From contig CALUJE010000010.1 of assembly GCA_944320885.1 (NCBI GenBank), positions 1 to 64,000 on the forward strand: a DNA stretch of 64,000 nt, written 5' to 3'. Positions 1 to 9,799 of the stretch are shown here, piece after piece. The notes beneath the pieces are model-generated. The model saw only the letters and a list, made by a program, of their open reading frames with translations. It was not told the origin of the DNA and did not search any database. Made by a program: the position numbers and the translations under genes. Position 1 is the first letter of the stretch; each line of letters begins with the position of its first letter. Origin of the DNA: an uncultured Phocaeicola sp. (GTDB lineage Bacteria > Bacteroidota > Bacteroidia > Bacteroidales > Bacteroidaceae).

Positions 1-249
1 AATCATCGGCCATATAATAAATCTCTGTAATTTTAGACTCCGGAAACATAGTGGTAATCGTTTAAATCTTATAATTCAGTACTATAAATTTAATACTTTT
101 ATCGCTATGTTCCTAATTATCACTGAAATATATTTATTCTTATTTCGAACTCACATTATTTTATAAACATTTGTAACAATCGTATCAATAATTCTGCAAC
201 ATTCAAATCACAGACCAGAGAACCGATTACCGATTTAGAAGAACAAAAG
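1..249. other. Non-coding upstream stretch
   Basis: AT-rich sequence with no convincing ORF, tRNA or strong hairpin. It ends at the promoter of the esterase gene that follows. I see nothing else in it. Confidence 0.5.
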
Positions 250-281
250 TTTGGTACTGAATGCAATTAAAACTACCTTTG
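250..281 (+). promoter_or_regulatory. Bacteroides-type promoter of the esterase gene
   Basis: TTTG at 250-253, a 20-base spacer, then TACCTTTG at 274-281. This matches the Bacteroides sigma consensus (TTTG, 19-21 bases, TAnnTTTG) exactly. It lies 23 bases before the ATG at 305. Confidence 0.75.
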
Positions 282-304
282 GAATCGCAAAAAAATTTTA
301 AGTC

Positions 305-1708
305 ATGAAAAAAACGGTATTTTTCAATTTATTATTTGCCGCCATATACTGCATGAGCAGTCAGGCCACACCTTTAACCTCTACCCCAAAAGTAAAAGAG
401 CATCATTTAAACACACAAAATGAAGATGCTATAAAATCATTCTTTGACAGTTATCTTAACAGACAGACCATTTCTTTTAATATAAACAAGCGTATCAAAA
501 ATAAGGATATTGAAAATACCCGTTCTGCCATATGGAAACTATGGAAAGAAGCCAACAAAGACTTTGACGAAGAAAAGCTTCCCGCTATGGGAAAACTCTC
601 AGAAGGCAAGGCTTCAAGATGGATACTTCCAAGTAATCTGGAGCCACATGCCATCATGCCTTTCTATTGGGGTACAAAAGGAGATTCAAAACCGGAAGAG
701 GGTTATCCTTTATTTTTATATCTGCATGGTTCCGGTCCTAAAGACGCTGAATGGAAAACCGGATTGAGTATCTGCCAGCAATTTGACGACTCTCCTTCTG
801 CATATTTCATTCCGCAAATACCTAATATGGGAGAATATTACAGATGGTGGCAGAAGTCCAAACAGTTCGCATGGGAACGGCTTTTACGTCAGGCCTTGAT
901 AACAGACAACATCAACCCCAACAGATTATACATTTTCGGAATATCGGAAGGCGGATATGGAAGCCAGAGACTGGCATCCTTCTATGCAGACTATTGGGCA
1001 GCAGCCGGACCGATGGCCGGAGGAGAGCCTTTGAAAAATGCTCCTGTAGAGAACTGCGGCAACATTGCTTTCTCACTGCGGACCGGTGCAAAAGATTACG
1101 GTTTTTACAGAAACATGCTTACAGCATATGTCAAACAGGCTTTTGACAGTTTACAACAAATATATCCACAACAATACGTTCATAAAATAGAACTTATCCC
1201 CAACCGTGGTCACAGTATAGACTACCGGCCGACAACTCCCTGGCTGAAACAATACATACGTAATCCATATCCTAAACACTTCTGTTGGGAAAATTTCGAA
1301 ATGGACGGTCTTTACAGAAACGGATTTTATAATATTTATGTACAGGAACGTTCAAATGCCGACAACAAAACACGTACTTACTATGAGATGACGATCGAAG
1401 GGAATCACATTGATTTAAAAATCAACGAAGTTACCTATCGCACCATACAGACTGATCCACAATGGGGAATAGAACTGAAATTCATCAAAGAGCATCAACC
1501 TGCCCAAAAAGGAAAGATAACACTTTATCTTTGTGACGAATTGGTTGATTTGAATAAAGCCGTAACTGTAACCGTAAACGGGAAAAAGTTTTTTAAAGGA
1601 AAGATCAAAGCCAATCTTAAAAATATGGTAAACAGTTGCGCTACATTCTTTGATCCGGAAAGAATCTATCCGGCTGCTATCGATATAGATTTGTCAGATA
1701 TCCAATAA
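305..1708 (+). CDS. Secreted alpha/beta-hydrolase (esterase-like)
   Basis: A 467-residue protein with an N-terminal signal peptide (about residues 1-21), so probably periplasmic or exported. An oxyanion-loop HGSG motif (141-144) and a nucleophile elbow GISEGG with Ser214 mark an alpha/beta-hydrolase fold. His303 in NRGHS is the likely catalytic base, followed by a C-terminal region of about 150 residues that may be a beta-rich accessory domain. The arrangement is that of Bacteroidota esterases or peptidases related to PHB-depolymerase/S9 folds. The substrate cannot be read from the sequence. It stands alone with its own promoter; the next gene has a separate one. Confidence 0.75.
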   Translation: MKKTVFFNLLFAAIYCMSSQATPLTSTPKVKEHHLNTQNEDAIKSFFDSYLNRQTISFNINKRIKNKDIENTRSAIWKLWKEANKDFDEEKLPAMGKLSEGKASRWILPSNLEPHAIMPFYWGTKGDSKPEEGYPLFLYLHGSGPKDAEWKTGLSICQQFDDSPSAYFIPQIPNMGEYYRWWQKSKQFAWERLLRQALITDNINPNRLYIFGISEGGYGSQRLASFYADYWAAAGPMAGGEPLKNAPVENCGNIAFSLRTGAKDYGFYRNMLTAYVKQAFDSLQQIYPQQYVHKIELIPNRGHSIDYRPTTPWLKQYIRNPYPKHFCWENFEMDGLYRNGFYNIYVQERSNADNKTRTYYEMTIEGNHIDLKINEVTYRTIQTDPQWGIELKFIKEHQPAQKGKITLYLCDELVDLNKAVTVTVNGKKFFKGKIKANLKNMVNSCATFFDPERIYPAAIDIDLSDIQ

Positions 1709-1729
1709 GCTTTAAAAAACAGAAAATCG

Positions 1730-1761
1730 TTTCATACTCCCACAGATTTTCTATTACTTTG
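1730..1761 (+). promoter_or_regulatory. Promoter of the coaX-lptC envelope cluster
   Basis: TTTC at 1730-1733, 20 bases, then TTACTTTG at 1754-1761. Each box has one mismatch to the Bacteroides consensus. It lies 26 bases before the GTG start of coaX. Confidence 0.5.
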
Positions 1762-1787
1762 CAGCCTCATTTTTAAAGTAAGAAAAC

Positions 1788-2516
1788 GTGAATCTGATTA
1801 TTGATATAGGAAACTCTGCCGCCAAACTGGCCGTCTTTCATCAAAACGAAATGATTGACATGGTTTATGATACCAATCATTCATTGGAACATTTGAAAAA
1901 TATATGCCAACGTTATAATATAGAAAAAGGCATACTTTCAACTGTTATCCACATGAATGATATCATTGAATCACAAATCAGTCATCTGACTTTTCCGCTA
2001 TTGAAATTAGACTACCGCACACCGTTACCTATCGTCAACCTGTATCGCACTCCGCAGACATTAGGTTCAGACCGAATTGCCGCAGTAGTCGGGGCGAATG
2101 CTCATTTCCCGGGAAGGAACATACTCGTTGTAGATGCCGGAACAGCTTTGACCTATGAATTCATTGATAAAGACGGCCAATATCATGGAGGAAACATATC
2201 ACTGGGAAAATATACACGATTTAAAGCATTAAGCGCATATTGTGACAAATTGCCTATTATTAATCCTGACGGCGACACTCCTGAATTTGGATATAGTACT
2301 GAAACAGCTATCCGTAGCGGCGTTATACACGGCATGGAACTTGAAATTGCAGGCTACATTCAACAAATGCAGAAGAAATACCCTGACCTTTTGGTTTTTT
2401 TAACTGGAGGGGATGAATTTTCTTTTGATACAAATCTAAAAAATATCATCTTTGCAGATAAATTTTTAGTGCTGAAAGGATTAAACAGAATACTGGAATA
2501 CAATGATAAATTATAG
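1788..2516 (+). CDS. coaX: Type III pantothenate kinase
   Basis: A 242-residue enzyme that phosphorylates pantothenate in the first step of coenzyme A synthesis, in the cytoplasm. The ASKHA-fold signatures are clear: phosphate-binding DIGNS (6-10), GSDR at 93-96 with the catalytic Asp, and DAGTALT at 116-122. Length is normal for CoaX. The start is GTG at 1788, placed directly before the conserved N-terminal strand; no upstream ATG fits. The stop overlaps the next gene by 14 bases, so the two are translationally coupled. CoaX followed by an outer-membrane protein, a TPR protein and LptC suggests one envelope-related transcription unit. Confidence 0.95.
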   Translation: MNLIIDIGNSAAKLAVFHQNEMIDMVYDTNHSLEHLKNICQRYNIEKGILSTVIHMNDIIESQISHLTFPLLKLDYRTPLPIVNLYRTPQTLGSDRIAAVVGANAHFPGRNILVVDAGTALTYEFIDKDGQYHGGNISLGKYTRFKALSAYCDKLPIINPDGDTPEFGYSTETAIRSGVIHGMELEIAGYIQQMQKKYPDLLVFLTGGDEFSFDTNLKNIIFADKFLVLKGLNRILEYNDKL

Positions 2517-3807
2517 CAGAACACTATTTGTGCTATTATTCACTATAATAGCAGGAGTTATCACCGCGCAGAATGGAGTAAACTCCCCTTATACACGATA
2601 TGGTTTCGGATTATTATCTGACCAAAGTACTACAGCAAACCGAGGTATGGGAGGAATCTCATATGGATTACGTAACAAACTGATTAATGTAGGTAACCCC
2701 GCTTCGTATTCTGCTGTCGACTCCATTACCTTCTTGTTTGATGCAGGAATAAGTCTTCAAAACGCAAACTTCAACAGCGGTGACGTCAAGATGAATGCAA
2801 AGAATTCAAGCCTTGACTATATTGCAATGCAATTCCGTCTATATAAGAAAATCGGTGCTACTATAGGATTGGTACCTTTCTCAAAAATAAACTACAGCTT
2901 TAGCGGAGACGGTCAGAAAGTACCAGGAAACGATGAAAGCAGCGACGTTTATTCATACGAAAGCTTCAATGGTAGCGGAGGTTTGCATCAGGTGTTTGCC
3001 GGTATCGGAGTTGAACCGTTCAAGAATTTTTCTATCGGTGCCAATTTTGCATATTTATATGGTGACTATACACACACGATAACCAATACTTACAGCAATA
3101 CATCTGCATGGAGCAATGTCAGAAACTATCAGGCTGATATCAGCACTTACAACATTGATTTGGGTGCACAATATACTTATCGTTTCAAAAAACATGCATT
3201 CACAATCGGAGCCGTTTACAGTTTAGGACACAGCATAAACAGCGATGCTTATAAAATACAGCAGATGCAAAGCTCTTCATCGGTAATGCAGCAAACCATT
3301 GACACCATTGCCAATGCGTTTGAACTGCCACAAAAAATCGGTGTGGGACTTACCTACGTATATGACAACCGTCTGACCGTAGGATTTGATTATACTCTTC
3401 AGCAATGGAGCGGCGCAAAATATCCGCACTTCAGCAGCAACAGCAGCAGTGAACAGGATTATGAACAATGGAAATTTAAAGACCTTTCAAGAATTTCATT
3501 GGGTGCCGAATATATTCCTAACCCGACTGGACGAAATTTCTTCCAACGTGTTCACTACCGTTTGGGAGCATATTACAGCACTCCATATATACAGGTAAAG
3601 AACTCAAACATGCGTGAATTCGGTATAGAAGGTGGTTTTGTGATTCCTATCATAAATCACTATAACAACCGCTCTGTACTCTCTATTACAGCACAATATA
3701 TTAACGTTGACCCCAAATCAAACAGTTTGATAAAAGAGAACTATCTCCGCATCAATATTGGACTGACCTTCAATGAAGACTGGTTCAGAAAATGGTTGGT
3801 ACAATAA
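2503..3807 (+). CDS. Outer-membrane beta-barrel protein
   Basis: A 434-residue protein with a signal peptide (about 1-22) and alternating aromatic/polar strands typical of an outer-membrane barrel. The N-terminal NSPYTRYGFG segment and the repeated GMGG/GNPASYSAVDS pattern recall Bacteroidota relatives of FadL/PorV-type transporters. It starts inside the end of coaX (14-base overlap). The transported substrate is unknown. I infer outer-membrane location; no catalytic motif is visible. Confidence 0.75.
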   Translation: MINYSRTLFVLLFTIIAGVITAQNGVNSPYTRYGFGLLSDQSTTANRGMGGISYGLRNKLINVGNPASYSAVDSITFLFDAGISLQNANFNSGDVKMNAKNSSLDYIAMQFRLYKKIGATIGLVPFSKINYSFSGDGQKVPGNDESSDVYSYESFNGSGGLHQVFAGIGVEPFKNFSIGANFAYLYGDYTHTITNTYSNTSAWSNVRNYQADISTYNIDLGAQYTYRFKKHAFTIGAVYSLGHSINSDAYKIQQMQSSSSVMQQTIDTIANAFELPQKIGVGLTYVYDNRLTVGFDYTLQQWSGAKYPHFSSNSSSEQDYEQWKFKDLSRISLGAEYIPNPTGRNFFQRVHYRLGAYYSTPYIQVKNSNMREFGIEGGFVIPIINHYNNRSVLSITAQYINVDPKSNSLIKENYLRINIGLTFNEDWFRKWLVQ

Positions 3808-3828
3808 TATTTGATTAGATGAAGAACA

Positions 3829-3846
3829 GGGCAAGGAAACTTGCCC
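3829..3846 (+). other. Intercistronic stem-loop with GAAA tetraloop
   Basis: GGGCAAG, then GAAA, then CTTGCCC: a perfect 7-bp stem closed by a GNRA tetraloop, with no T-run. It is more likely an mRNA-stability or processing element than a terminator. Confidence 0.5.
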
Positions 3847-3894
3847 GAATAACGGAAAAGCAGAAACAGCCTTCTTGAAATTATAGTTTCAGGT

Positions 3895-5265
3895 ATGAAC
3901 ATGTCGATATTAAAACAACTATTTCTTTTGTGTCTGGCTATGTTTTATGCCATAAGTCCGGCAAAAGCACAGCGAGGCATAGAAGACGGTTCGATTTTCG
4001 GACATGGAAAAGACAGTATCGACTGCCTGCTGAATATAGGAATGACTAGAGAGCTGGTTAAAAAGAATGATTTCAAAAAAGCGTATCTGCCATGGAAAAT
4101 GGCATTTTCATCTTGCCCGAAAGCACAAATAAGCCTTTATAATGATGGTGCAAAGATTTTGCACGAAATGCTGAAGACAGAACAGGACTCTCTTAAACGC
4201 ATTGGTTACCTGAATGAATTAAGCGATTTATACGACAAGAACATTTTATACAAAAAGGAATTAAGCCGATTTCTGACCAACCCGATAAGGGAAGATTTAC
4301 TGCTGGCCGTAAAGGCATATGACTATCTTCATTATGCAGGAAATGCATTGGATATAAAACAGGCATACAAATATTGCAAAGATGCCGTATGCAAAATGGA
4401 TAAGAATGACCCGGCATTTTACTTGATGTGTGATTGGATGGTCATCGATTCCATCATGTATAAAAACGATTCAGGTTTCAAGAATGAATTTATAAATGAT
4501 TTTATAACGGCGGCCTACATAAGCGAAAATGCCCGCAAAAAAGCCCAGACAAGTACACAGTCTTTATGGGAAAACACGTTGTCGCGCATCTATCAAATAG
4601 CAAAAGACTGCGGACTGGATTCATACGAAAGTATAGCCGACTGGTATAAAAGAACAAATGAACAGCAACAGCAAGACTATGAAATTCTGAAAGAGACCAT
4701 AGCCATAATGAAAAAGTTTCACTATGAGAAGCAACCTCTCTTCTCGGAATTAATAGAAAAGGCTGCTGCCAGCAATGATCCGGAATTACTAAATGAATGT
4801 GCATGGAGCCATTATAGAAATGGAGAAAAAGAAAAATGCACCACCTTACTGGAGAAAGTGTTCGCACAAAACAACAGTATGATAGAAAAATCAAATCTGG
4901 CATACGAAACGGCAAAGATTTTCTATCAGGAAAAAGATTTGCCGTTGGCAAAAAAATATGCCCAACTGGCCATAGAACAGAATGAACATAACGGAGAAGC
5001 GTATATTTTACTAGCTCGCATCTATGCGTCACAACCTGACTGGAGCGAGAATCCAATATTAAACAAATGTACTTACTTCCTTATTATAGACAAGCTGCAA
5101 CAAGCCAAACGAATGGATTTACGTACGGAAAACGAGGCAAACGAATTAATACGAAAATATGTGACTGATACTCCTCAAACCAACGATCTGCTGTTTATGA
5201 ACATAAAACAGGGAGACCAGATAAATATTGGAGGATGGATCAATGAAAACATCATTATTCAATGA
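3895..5265 (+). CDS. Periplasmic TPR-repeat protein
   Basis: A 456-residue exported protein with a signal peptide (about 1-25, ending near PAKAQ). The rest is alpha-helical, with tetratricopeptide-like repeats clearest at about 285-400 (for example ELLNECAWSHYRNGEKEKC and the segments around SNLAYETAKIFYQ). It probably acts as a scaffold; no enzyme motif is seen. ATG at 3895 is used, with a second ATG six bases on as an alternative. The stop overlaps the ATG of lptC in an ATGA junction, so they are coupled. Confidence 0.8.
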   Translation: MNMSILKQLFLLCLAMFYAISPAKAQRGIEDGSIFGHGKDSIDCLLNIGMTRELVKKNDFKKAYLPWKMAFSSCPKAQISLYNDGAKILHEMLKTEQDSLKRIGYLNELSDLYDKNILYKKELSRFLTNPIREDLLLAVKAYDYLHYAGNALDIKQAYKYCKDAVCKMDKNDPAFYLMCDWMVIDSIMYKNDSGFKNEFINDFITAAYISENARKKAQTSTQSLWENTLSRIYQIAKDCGLDSYESIADWYKRTNEQQQQDYEILKETIAIMKKFHYEKQPLFSELIEKAAASNDPELLNECAWSHYRNGEKEKCTTLLEKVFAQNNSMIEKSNLAYETAKIFYQEKDLPLAKKYAQLAIEQNEHNGEAYILLARIYASQPDWSENPILNKCTYFLIIDKLQQAKRMDLRTENEANELIRKYVTDTPQTNDLLFMNIKQGDQINIGGWINENIIIQ

Positions 5266-5882
5266 ACAGGAAAACTAATACATCACACAGTTTAAATACA
5301 TTAAGTGTAAGAATAATCAGCATATGCCTTTTTATACAAGGTCTGCTCTTATTTTCATGCTCTAACGACAAGAAGGGCATGGCGCCGGCTGTTACAGATC
5401 CAACAGCTGTTCCGACAATGACCTCAACCGGAATATCTACACTTATCTCCGATTCCGGAAAGATACGTTATAAGATTATTTCTGAAAAATGGGATATTTA
5501 TAGTAATGAAAAAGTCAGCAAATGGGCTTTTGAAAAAGGCGTTTATCTTGAGCGCTATGACAACTTCATGAATATTGAAGCCAAGGTCAAGGCCGATACC
5601 GCATATTATTATGACAAAATAAAACTTTGGGACTTAAGAGGACATGTCAATATCCTTAACATGCAGGGCGAGAAGTTCAATACCGAACAACTATTCTGGG
5701 ACCAGGCGAAAGAAAAGGTATATTCAGACAAGTTCATACGCATACAGCAAATAGATAAAATACTTACGGGGTACGGTTTCAACTCCAACCAGCAATTTAC
5801 CGATTACATAATACACAATACGGCCGGAATATTTCCGATAGAAGACACAGCTCCACAGGATACGACGGCTGTTCAACCATAA
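5262..5882 (+). CDS. lptC: LptC-family LPS-export lipoprotein
   Basis: A 206-residue protein. An N-terminal hydrophobic segment ends in a lipobox-like LLFSCSN, then a beta-jellyroll LptC domain at about 60-170 (GKIRYKIISEKWDIY, then KADTAYYYDKIKLWDLRGHV). LptC links the LptBFG transporter to the LptA/LptD bridge carrying lipopolysaccharide to the outer membrane. Bacteroidota versions often look like lipoproteins, as here. Its ATG overlaps the stop of the TPR gene by four bases, and the CNNM gene follows after four bases. No lptA or lptB lies in the window. Confidence 0.85.
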   Translation: MNRKTNTSHSLNTLSVRIISICLFIQGLLLFSCSNDKKGMAPAVTDPTAVPTMTSTGISTLISDSGKIRYKIISEKWDIYSNEKVSKWAFEKGVYLERYDNFMNIEAKVKADTAYYYDKIKLWDLRGHVNILNMQGEKFNTEQLFWDQAKEKVYSDKFIRIQQIDKILTGYGFNSNQQFTDYIIHNTAGIFPIEDTAPQDTTAVQP

Positions 5883-5886
5883 TACT

Positions 5887-7149
5887 ATGGACAATAATTA
5901 TATTTATATTGCTATCACCATTCTGTTTACAGCATTTTTTTCGGGAATGGAAGTTGCGTTCATTTCCTCAAGTAAAATGCGGATAGAATTAAGCAAAGGA
6001 AGCAAAGGACCTATAAAAAACATCCTGGCCATATTCTACAGACATACCAACGAATTTATTTCATCGCTGCTGGTAGGTAATATAATTACACTTGTTATCT
6101 ATGCACTTCTAATCTCAAAAGTATTAGATAACTATTTATTGTTCAACTACATCACAATTCCGTTTGTCAGGCTTGTCATCGAGATTATACTGGCAAGTAC
6201 CATCATTTTGTTTTTGGGAGAGTTCATCCCCAAGATAATCATAAAAAGATGCTCATACCGTTTCTTGCAGATATTTGCCGTGCCCATGCTTATACTGTAT
6301 GCCGTCTTATATCCTCTATCGCGCCTATTCGCACAATTGGCAAAAGGATTGTTATGGATGAGAGGCAAAGAGAGCAATAACCAGTCTATGAACAAGGCTT
6401 TTACCAAAATAGATCTGGACAATTTCATACAGTCGGGAGTCAATAACGCCGATAAGGACGAGAAGGTAGAAGATGAAGTCAGGATATTCCAAAATGCCCT
6501 GGATTTTTCGACTATAAAAATACGGGATTGTATTGTACCGCGCACGGAAATCAAGGCCATAGAAATAGAAGACTCTCTGGATGAGCTGAAATTGCAATTC
6601 ATTCAATCAGGACACTCAAAGCTAATTGTATATAAAGAGAATATTGACAATATCACAGGTTATATCCATTCATCCGAAATGTTCAGACATCCGGACAACT
6701 GGAAAGCATACATCCAGCAAGTGCCCATTGTACCCGAAACAATGACAGCCCGCAAGCTAATGGAAATGTTCATGCAGCAGAAAAAGACATTGGCGGTAGT
6801 TGTTGATGAATTCGGCGGCACCACGGGTATTGTTTCACTGGAAGATCTGGTAGAAGAGTTGCTTGGCGACATAGAAGATGAACATGATACGACCACATAC
6901 ATAGCCAAACAGTTGAACAGTTCAGAATACATCCTGTCTGCCAGACTGGAGATAGAGAAAGTAAACGAAATGTTTGGACTCGAATTGCCCGAATCTGAAG
7001 AGTATTTGACAATTGGCGGACTGATATTATATACATACCAAAGTTTTCCCAAACTGCATGAAACAATCACTATTGGCAAATATCAGTTCAAAATCATAAA
7101 AAGAACGACAACAAAAATTGAATTGGTGCGCCTTAAAGTCACTGACTGA
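5887..7149 (+). CDS. CNNM/CorC-type membrane protein (hemolysin family)
   Basis: A 420-residue inner-membrane protein. Residues 1-150 form a DUF21/CNNM membrane domain with about four hydrophobic helices. A CBS pair follows (about 195-325; RTEIKAIEIEDSLDEL and VVVDEFGGTTGIVSLEDL are diagnostic), then a C-terminal CorC_HlyC domain (about 340-420). The family is tied to magnesium or cobalt efflux and homeostasis; the old hemolysin label is misleading. It is the last gene of the tight coaX-to-CNNM cluster. Confidence 0.9.
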   Translation: MDNNYIYIAITILFTAFFSGMEVAFISSSKMRIELSKGSKGPIKNILAIFYRHTNEFISSLLVGNIITLVIYALLISKVLDNYLLFNYITIPFVRLVIEIILASTIILFLGEFIPKIIIKRCSYRFLQIFAVPMLILYAVLYPLSRLFAQLAKGLLWMRGKESNNQSMNKAFTKIDLDNFIQSGVNNADKDEKVEDEVRIFQNALDFSTIKIRDCIVPRTEIKAIEIEDSLDELKLQFIQSGHSKLIVYKENIDNITGYIHSSEMFRHPDNWKAYIQQVPIVPETMTARKLMEMFMQQKKTLAVVVDEFGGTTGIVSLEDLVEELLGDIEDEHDTTTYIAKQLNSSEYILSARLEIEKVNEMFGLELPESEEYLTIGGLILYTYQSFPKLHETITIGKYQFKIIKRTTTKIELVRLKVTD

Positions 7150-7250
7150 CATAATTTTTTGTAGAATTAGTGGATATATATTAGCATTTTTTGTATCTTC
7201 GTGCGCTAATAAAAAACTTGGGAAATAATAAACAATAAAAATAAATTTAA

Positions 7251-9341
7251 ATGGCAACATTACAGAAAATCAGAAGCAAAGGACCATTGTTGGTCATTGT
7301 TATTGGCCTTGCTCTTTTTGCATTCATAGCAGGAGATGCTTGGAAAATTTTTCAGCCGCACCAGAACAATCAGGATGCAGGCGTAGTTGACGGTAAAAAG
7401 ATATCCGCCTTAGATTTCCAAAACATGGTTGAGGAATATACCAAAGTACAAGAGTTTTTATACGGCCGTCAGGTATCAGACGAAGCTTTGACAAGAATGA
7501 GAGATATGGTATGGCAGTCATATGTCAGCTACCAGCTCATCGAAAAAGAAGCTAGCAAAATCGGATTGACCGTTACCGATGAGGAAATCCAGAACATGAT
7601 TAAGGAAGGAACCAATCCGTTATTGAACCAAACTCCGTTTGTGAATCCTCAAACCGGAATGTTTGATAAAGCAATAATGGAAATGTTTGCAAGCCAGGGA
7701 AATCCTGAACAAGTATCTTTGATTATGTCTTTCACTGAAAAGAATCTTAAACAAGCTCTTTTGATAAACAAATATCAGGAACTGATTATGAAATCACTGA
7801 TTTCAAATCCTGTTTCTGCACAAAATTCGTTCGACGGACGCATCAATGAATCTGAAGTATTGCTGGCTGCACTGCCTTATTCTTCTATTGCAGACTCTAC
7901 AGTTACCATTACAAGCTCTGAAATAAAAGACTTATATAACAAAAACAAAGAGCAGTACAGAAATCTGGTAGAAACTCGTGATATACAATATATCGATTAC
8001 GTAGTAACTCCAAGTGAGGCAGACCGTAAGACTACTCAAGATGAAGTAACCGAAAGCAGCATTGAACTGGATCAGGCAACAGATGACTATGCAGCCATCG
8101 TTCGTTCTTCAGGTTCAACCTTACAATATGTAGACATACCTATGACAAAGAATGCTTTCCCTAATGACATTGCATCAAGACTTGATTCAATCAACGTAGG
8201 TGAAGTATACGGACCGTTCTACAGCCAAGCTGATGATTCATATAACGCATTCAAATTGTTGAGCAAACAAAGCGCTCCCGACTCAATCCAATTCCGCCAG
8301 ATACAGGTAATTGCCGCTACTCCGGATGCAACCAAGAAATTGGCAGACAGCATTACCACCGCTTTGAAAAACGGAGCTGACTTTGCTGAAATAGCAAAGA
8401 AATACAACCAGAACGGAGAGGCTCAATGGATAAGCTCAAACATGTATGAAGGACAGCAGGTAGATATGAACAGCACCAAAATCATTAATGCTTTAAATAC
8501 TACAGGCGTTAAAGAAGTAGCAAACATTGATATGGGACAAGGCAACATTGTAATGCAAGTTGTAGACCGTAAAGCTATGACCAATAAATATAAGGTAGCT
8601 GTCGTAAAAAGACCGGTAGAATTCAGCAAGGAAACTTACAATGCAGCATACAATAAAATCAGCCAGTTCTTAGCTGCTAACTCAGACTATGACAAATTGA
8701 CCAAGAATGCCGAAGATAACGGATTCCGTCTTCTTGCACGTGAAGGATTCAGAAGCGACGAGCATCTGGTTGGAGGAGTTCCCGGAACACGTGATGCTCT
8801 TAAATGGGTATTTGACGCAGATCCTAAGTCTGTTTCTCCGCTGTATGACTGCGGTAACGGTTCACACCTTATGATTGTTGCTCTCAACAGCATCAACACG
8901 AAAGGATATACACCGGTTGAGAAAGTTCAAGAGCGTCTGAAAGCTGAAATCATGCGCGACAAGAAAGCTGAAATCCTGACTAAACAATTTGAGGCTGCAA
9001 AGACATTTGACGAGGCTAAAGCAATCGCCAACGTTGTTACCGACTCTATTAAGCACGTTACTTTCTCTGCTCCTACATTTGTTTCTATCACACGCAGCAA
9101 CGAACCTGTAGTTGGTGCAATGGCTGTCAAGACAGAAGTAAACCAATTGAGCAAGCCGTTTAAAGGCAATAGCGGAGTATACGTATTACAACCATACAGC
9201 AAAACCAAATTGGATGAGAAATTCGATGATAAAGCAGAAGAAGCTACTCTCTCTAACATGAGTTTACGTATGGCCAGCAGCTTTATGAATGACTTATATT
9301 TAAAAGCTGAAGTAACCGACTTACGTTATTTATTCTTCTAA
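7251..9341 (+). CDS. SurA/PpiD-like membrane-anchored periplasmic foldase
   Basis: A 696-residue protein with one N-terminal transmembrane helix (about 13-33), then a SurA_N/PpiD-type helical chaperone region (about 40-240). The middle (about 340-450) is parvulin-like (SIQFRQIQVIAATPDA, then LKNGADFAEIAKKYNQ), with a second, less conserved segment after it. It likely assists folding of outer-membrane proteins in the periplasm. Whether the isomerase site is active cannot be judged. It has its own 100-base leader and is followed by a strong terminator. Confidence 0.85.
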   Translation: MATLQKIRSKGPLLVIVIGLALFAFIAGDAWKIFQPHQNNQDAGVVDGKKISALDFQNMVEEYTKVQEFLYGRQVSDEALTRMRDMVWQSYVSYQLIEKEASKIGLTVTDEEIQNMIKEGTNPLLNQTPFVNPQTGMFDKAIMEMFASQGNPEQVSLIMSFTEKNLKQALLINKYQELIMKSLISNPVSAQNSFDGRINESEVLLAALPYSSIADSTVTITSSEIKDLYNKNKEQYRNLVETRDIQYIDYVVTPSEADRKTTQDEVTESSIELDQATDDYAAIVRSSGSTLQYVDIPMTKNAFPNDIASRLDSINVGEVYGPFYSQADDSYNAFKLLSKQSAPDSIQFRQIQVIAATPDATKKLADSITTALKNGADFAEIAKKYNQNGEAQWISSNMYEGQQVDMNSTKIINALNTTGVKEVANIDMGQGNIVMQVVDRKAMTNKYKVAVVKRPVEFSKETYNAAYNKISQFLAANSDYDKLTKNAEDNGFRLLAREGFRSDEHLVGGVPGTRDALKWVFDADPKSVSPLYDCGNGSHLMIVALNSINTKGYTPVEKVQERLKAEIMRDKKAEILTKQFEAAKTFDEAKAIANVVTDSIKHVTFSAPTFVSITRSNEPVVGAMAVKTEVNQLSKPFKGNSGVYVLQPYSKTKLDEKFDDKAEEATLSNMSLRMASSFMNDLYLKAEVTDLRYLFF

Positions 9342-9375
9342 AATTCGACATTTAAGAGGATTCTTTAATCAATAT

Positions 9376-9414
9376 AAAGCAGAGCCTTAAGAAATTAAGT
9401 GCTCTGCTTTTTTT
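9376..9414 (+). terminator. Rho-independent terminator after the SurA/PpiD gene
   Basis: AAAGCAGAGC at 9376-9385 pairs with GCTCTGCTTT at 9401-9410. An inner CTTAA-GAAA-TTAAG extension and a T-run follow. Confidence 0.9.
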
Positions 9415-9456
9415 ATGCACAGCAGACATATTTCCACAAATTATCGCATTCATCTT

Positions 9457-9621
9457 TGCATGTACGGATGCAAACTTGTGCATCGGGCAGTGCAGAGTCA
9501 TGCACCGGAGGGTGCAAAGTTGTGCATCGGGCGATGCACTAAATAAAGTCTTTTCCTGATTCTACTAGACGCTTTTTTATTTTATAACCTATATCAGTAG
9601 ACAGCTTTCAAAATCACTTCT
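9457..9621. repeat. 22-bp-period palindrome array plus conserved tail, copy A
   Basis: Four 16-bp near-palindromes of form TGCA-N8-TGCA start at 9457, 9479, 9501 and 9523, so the period is exactly 22 bp with 6-bp spacers. Unit two is TGCATCGGGCAGTGCA. From 9550 a tail of about 70 bp (CTTTTCCTGATT, ACTAGA, GCTTTTT, TTTTATAA, CAGTAGACAG, AATCACT in order) matches the tail of copy B at 25474. It sits between the convergent SurA/PpiD and rprY genes. I know no name for this element. Confidence 0.8.
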
Positions 9622-9648
9622 ACACAGCCTTATGCCTTGACAAACACT

Positions 9649-9665
9649 GTCAAATATAGGTTCTA
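9649..9665. repeat. 17-bp direct repeat, left copy
   Basis: GTCAAATATAGGTTCTA here recurs with one change at 9839-9855, next to the rprY stop. The 173 bases between the copies hold the rprY terminator and otherwise no gene. Confidence 0.6.
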
Positions 9666-9799
9666 GTCTTCGATACGGTATCAGGAGAAGTTGCGTTTTA
9701 ACGCTACATGGTTCAGAATAACTAGCTCCCCTATAGCAATAAGCTTCCAAGCAATCAAAATATGAATATGCTCCTCTATCTTCTTAAGTACTAATAAAC

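Noticed and set aside
4502..5056. 184-codon minus-strand ORF
   Set aside because: Antisense to the TPR gene; Cys/His/Leu-rich shadow without domain signals.
9457..9538. CRISPR array
   Set aside because: Repeats are 16-bp palindromes with spacers of only 6 bp and no cas genes lie nearby.
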